Part shown: positions 60,643 through 64,000 of the stretch, piece after piece
Numbering within the stretch: position 1 is the first letter of the stretch
Layout of the letters: the number at the start of each line of letters is the position of its first letter
Origin: Setoptus koraiensis
Taxonomy: Eukaryota; Arthropoda
Direction of reading: 5' to 3'
Length of the DNA: 64,000 nt
Assembly (NCBI GenBank): GCA_048013815.1
Contig: CM106586.1
Span: 23,312,001 to 23,376,000 of the forward strand
The notes under the pieces: model-generated
Told to the model about the DNA's origin: nothing
What the model saw: only the letters and a program-made list of their open reading frames with translations
Database searches by the model: none
Made by a program: the position numbers and the translations under genes

Positions 60643-63303
60643 ATGGTTACACCACTGTTAGACAGTGACCGCGTCGCTGTTAGTGAGGCCGTCACAACAA
60701 CTGCCTTCGACTGGAGTTGCTATGAGAATCGTAATATTAGCTTGAAAAAACTCAGAAATGATGGAGTACATTTAGACACGATTCTCGAATCGTGCGATGG
60801 TGAGAAGCATGCGGTTCATTGGCAAGTAATGTCAGCACTTTGTCCCAAGGTGCTAGAATACTCTAAAAATGTAAGCAATTCAATAAATAACGATGATAGA
60901 AGACACTTCTCGATTGACCTTCATAACGGAGCAACTCGTAGAAGCTGTACAAAACCTAAATACAAATTATTATTACCTAACGATATTAACGGAAATCAAT
61001 TGGTTGCACTGATAGAATGTGCCTATTCTGGGCTAATACAATTGGACAATTTCAGTTTGATTTCCATTTACAAGATATCAATAAAATACAATATAATGGA
61101 AATAATAGACGCCTGTTGTACTTATATGATGCAAGGCTTAAATGTTTACAATTGTGTTAAATTGTTTCTGTTAGCCAAAAAACATAACCATCCGTTACAA
61201 TATGCAGCTTGGAATATGATACGATACAATTTTAGATTGATTCTATTCGTAAATCAAGATATACAATTAATACCATTGAGCTACTACGAGTCATTACTTA
61301 AAGATGATCATCTCAAAATTGAAGACGATGAAGAATTTGTTTGGGTGGCTATCGTAAGATGGTTTCAATCGCAACCATTAACTCACCAGGAGCACTTTAT
61401 GTTGTTCATCAATAACGATCGTGATCAAAATGAAACAAACAACAATAGTATTATTGATACTAATAGTATTAGAGCGTATAGTACAAAATTAGTAGGATCA
61501 ACCTCCGATACAATTACGGAACGAACAAATAAATCACTGAAATTGTCATCAACAGAAAACGGTCGAACACATTCAGAGTATCTATCAACAGCACCTATGC
61601 GCCAGTTTCCGTTTTCAGCTATTTCCAGTCAGCAAACGAATGGGGCAATAAGATGCGTTTCAAACAATGGCAAGTCATTAGACTTGATACAATTACCACA
61701 TTCACAGCAACAGGTGACAAATAGACGAAAACGACAGATTAACCAATGCGATGACGCAACCATAGATCAAGATAAGCCATATCAGATGGAGAAAAGTCAA
61801 TCATTGATGAAAGATGAAGCCAGTCTTATAAGGTTACTAAATTGTTTACGTTATGACAAGTTTCATTCACGAGAGACATTCGATTGTATTCTAGGTCATA
61901 GATTAATTAGATCCAGTTGTAACGCAACAGCATTGGTGAATATGATGCGCCAGAGTTACACGATAATTACAAACAGCTGCAATATTGTTGATGAAACAAG
62001 CAGTGTATTTGAAACTAGATTAACTACTAACGCTAACATCAATAATGCACTTATTCGAACTAGACACACCATTAATGATTCACCCAACAATCGTGGATCT
62101 CATCTGATAGAGAGGCTTATATCGTTTGTGAGAACAACAATGTCACCAAGACGAAGAACTTCCCAAATGAGAAACAATATCAAATATCAAACCAAATCAC
62201 ATTGTGGTCTCATATCGGCGCCAGCTTCAACAGGTAGTCTAATTGACCAATTTGTGAGTAGACCAAGAATACCGAGTTCGGTGGCGTTTTTGATTGGTGG
62301 CTGGCAGCATGGCATGGCCAGCAAATCAATTTGGTCCTATGATTTTGTCCACGATAGATGGTTCAAGCTAAGGTTGCGTCTACCCGAGCCTAGGGCTTAC
62401 CATTCGAGCGAATTAATCGGGGATTTAATTTATATAATTGGTGGCACAAATGGTCGCCACTATCTCGATAGTGTCGTGTGTTTTGATCCGCTCGACACGA
62501 CTAATAAAGCTGCAAATGCATCACATCATAATGTCGATAGCGATAGGGAAGAGCAAAAAATAAACTCTGCCAGTGATAAATTTATAATAAGAAAGAGCAT
62601 GTCGGAGAAGCGATGTTACCTGTCCACTGTTGTTTATTCCAATAATATATTATACGCTTTAGGTGGCCATAATGGTCGTCAGAGACTTCGAACAGCAGAA
62701 TGTTACAATATAGAGACAGATAGTTGGAATTATATAGCCGAAATGACGATAGCACGAAGTAATGCATCAGCTTGTTTGCATGATGAAAAAATATTTATTG
62801 CGGGAGGACAAATAACGGATCAATTCATACAATCTTCGGTGGAATTTTACAAGCCACAAGACGATACATGGACTTTTGTCACCCCAATGCATATACCACG
62901 AATGTCATTCGCTTTAGTATCATACAAATCCTATCTAATGGCTATTGGTGGCTGTAATGGTCTTGGTTTCACTAAAACTGTTGAACGTTTCAATGCACGT
63001 AACTCAAATTGGTCATTGTGTTCGTCCATGCTACATAAACGCTCATCGTTTGCACCTATAATAAATCAAGATAAACTAATGGTCGTTGGCGGATACAATG
63101 GCTTTGCCACTATGAAATATTGTGAATATTTCAATGTTTTGCAGGCAATACAATCGCGTCAGGGCCCCGTGAAATGGACGCAGAAATCAAATTTATTACA
63201 CAATCGTAGTGGTTTCTCTGTTTGTATAATAAGAGTATTGAGTAATGCTCATCATTACACATATCACGGTTACTCAAATGGAGAATCTAATCTACTTAAT
63301 TAA
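60643..63303 (+). CDS. BTB-BACK-kelch protein (KLHL-type CUL3 adaptor) with long insert
   Basis: 886 residues, single exon. Family members bring substrates to CUL3 ubiquitin ligases. A diverged BTB region covers about residues 30-160 (LDTILESCDGEKHAVHWQVM, later ALIECAYSGLIQL), and BACK covers about 165-250 (CVKLFLLAKKHNHPLQYAAW, EEFVWVAIVRWFQSQP). Residues about 250-540 are an unusual Ser/Asn/Thr-rich insertion splitting BACK from the propeller. The propeller runs from about 542 to 866 with the repeated GG motifs FLIGGWQHG, IYIIGGTNG, LYALGGHNG, IFIAGGQIT, LMAIGGCNG and LMVVGGYNG: six kelch repeats. Nearest by look is the KLHL10 group (inference). An in-frame TTG 60 bases upstream was rejected for the first ATG. 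AATAAA lies at 63358-63363. Confidence 0.85.
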   Translation: MVTPLLDSDRVAVSEAVTTTAFDWSCYENRNISLKKLRNDGVHLDTILESCDGEKHAVHWQVMSALCPKVLEYSKNVSNSINNDDRRHFSIDLHNGATRRSCTKPKYKLLLPNDINGNQLVALIECAYSGLIQLDNFSLISIYKISIKYNIMEIIDACCTYMMQGLNVYNCVKLFLLAKKHNHPLQYAAWNMIRYNFRLILFVNQDIQLIPLSYYESLLKDDHLKIEDDEEFVWVAIVRWFQSQPLTHQEHFMLFINNDRDQNETNNNSIIDTNSIRAYSTKLVGSTSDTITERTNKSLKLSSTENGRTHSEYLSTAPMRQFPFSAISSQQTNGAIRCVSNNGKSLDLIQLPHSQQQVTNRRKRQINQCDDATIDQDKPYQMEKSQSLMKDEASLIRLLNCLRYDKFHSRETFDCILGHRLIRSSCNATALVNMMRQSYTIITNSCNIVDETSSVFETRLTTNANINNALIRTRHTINDSPNNRGSHLIERLISFVRTTMSPRRRTSQMRNNIKYQTKSHCGLISAPASTGSLIDQFVSRPRIPSSVAFLIGGWQHGMASKSIWSYDFVHDRWFKLRLRLPEPRAYHSSELIGDLIYIIGGTNGRHYLDSVVCFDPLDTTNKAANASHHNVDSDREEQKINSASDKFIIRKSMSEKRCYLSTVVYSNNILYALGGHNGRQRLRTAECYNIETDSWNYIAEMTIARSNASACLHDEKIFIAGGQITDQFIQSSVEFYKPQDDTWTFVTPMHIPRMSFALVSYKSYLMAIGGCNGLGFTKTVERFNARNSNWSLCSSMLHKRSSFAPIINQDKLMVVGGYNGFATMKYCEYFNVLQAIQSRQGPVKWTQKSNLLHNRSGFSVCIIRVLSNAHHYTYHGYSNGESNLLN

Positions 63304-63357
63304 TCTCATATCAATGTCTTGTATTGTCTTGTCCATGTATAGAGAATAATGTGATTC

Positions 63358-63363
63358 AATAAA
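63358..63363 (+). terminator. Poly(A) signal of the kelch gene
   Basis: AATAAA 55 bases after the stop codon. Confidence 0.55.
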
Positions 63364-64000
63364 TGCAGCTTTTTATATAGAAAAAAAAGTTGGCCATATG
63401 TTTCGACTTGGTCGTTAGTTGTAGTAGGATTAATATTGAGAAGCGGCCAGCCTCACTTACAATCACTTTAGCGACAATGGAGATATTTTACTGCTTGCCG
63501 AAAATCGATCAAATGGCTTACAAGATAAAACTATGACAGGAGATAATATACAACCGTCTTTTGTCATCGGGTGGACGTTTTTGAAAGTAATTTTTTCTAG
63601 ATTCTCTCCTTGAGTCGCTCGCCACCATTGAATTGAAAAGGATATGCGTCGCATTAATTGTCCAATTATTTCATGAATAACGAAAAAGTTTGAAAAAAAG
63701 AATAACCATTTCGACGGTCTACCGTTATAGGAACAGAGTACGAAATTGGATCTGAGTGTGCCTCAAGGGAGGTTTACTTTTTAAGAATTTTCTAATTCAT
63801 TATTGATTAATTATATCAAAAACAAACACGAATTAGCGACTATTCGACTCTTCAATTATTATTTGCTTTGTCGATTGCATGACTTTATTGAAACAGGCAG
63901 TTATGTAATCAACATGCCAACTTACGTACATGCGTGCACTACGATTGAATGGATTCGCAGATTGATCAAAATTGATCATTCTCATTATTTGTCATTATCG
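63364..64000. other. Intergenic region at the window end
   Basis: No gene or repeat recognised. Confidence 0.45.

Overview
The window is nuclear DNA of an animal, most likely an arthropod and possibly a mite. The support is gene content (SLC17-type carriers, an ABCC transporter, a quiescin sulfhydryl oxidase, a Janus/PHPT1 phosphohistidine phosphatase, a BTB-kelch protein, secreted chymotrypsin-fold proteases), short GT-AG introns of about 90-170 bases, AATAAA signals close to stop codons, and tandem lineage-specific duplications. Species cannot be fixed from sequence alone. Many large genes are intronless (a 5.4 kb ABC transporter, a 2.8 kb QSOX, a 2.7 kb kelch gene), while the SLC17, lipase and PHPT1 genes have introns.

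Layout. 0.25-6.2 kb: two tandem five-exon SLC17-like transporters on the minus strand with identical intron phases and TATA boxes. 7.2-7.5 kb: a foldback repeat. 7.9-12.9 kb: three tandem secreted S1-fold protease paralogues (minus) in units of about 2.1 kb. They form a series from intact triad to catalytically dead, and the third runs into a 500-N assembly gap. 13.4-15.9 kb: gene-poor, with a hAT-like MITE that has a perfect 8-bp target duplication. 24.0-28.2 kb: a small secreted cysteine-rich peptide gene (plus), a second hAT-like MITE and a three-exon lipase (minus).

15.9-50.5 kb: the main feature, an array of an unrecognised membrane glycoprotein family (called TMG here). It has five open copies, one disabled copy and at least two fragments, all on the minus strand. 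The units also carry decayed pieces of the C-terminal nucleotide-binding domain of an ABCC transporter. Two units also carry pieces of the 3' end of a SERHL-like hydrolase. Intact versions of both donor genes survive at 39.1-44.5 kb and 48.1-49.1 kb. Every TMG 5' flank has a conserved 13-bp palindrome about 130-160 bases upstream of the start. The array therefore looks built by repeated segmental duplication of an ABC-TMG locus, with later deletion, exchange between copies and short-repeat growth in the cytoplasmic tails.

48.1-63.3 kb: mostly single-copy plus-strand genes. These are a SERHL-like alpha/beta hydrolase lacking its nucleophile serine, a QSOX, a sepiapterin-reductase-like protein lacking the SDR catalytic tyrosine and glycine motif, a single-pass membrane protein with a Gln/Ser-rich tail, a small serine-rich protein, PHPT1/Janus and a BTB-BACK-kelch protein. 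Together with the proteases this gives three families in which enzyme folds have lost catalytic residues. No rRNA, tRNA or CRISPR was seen.
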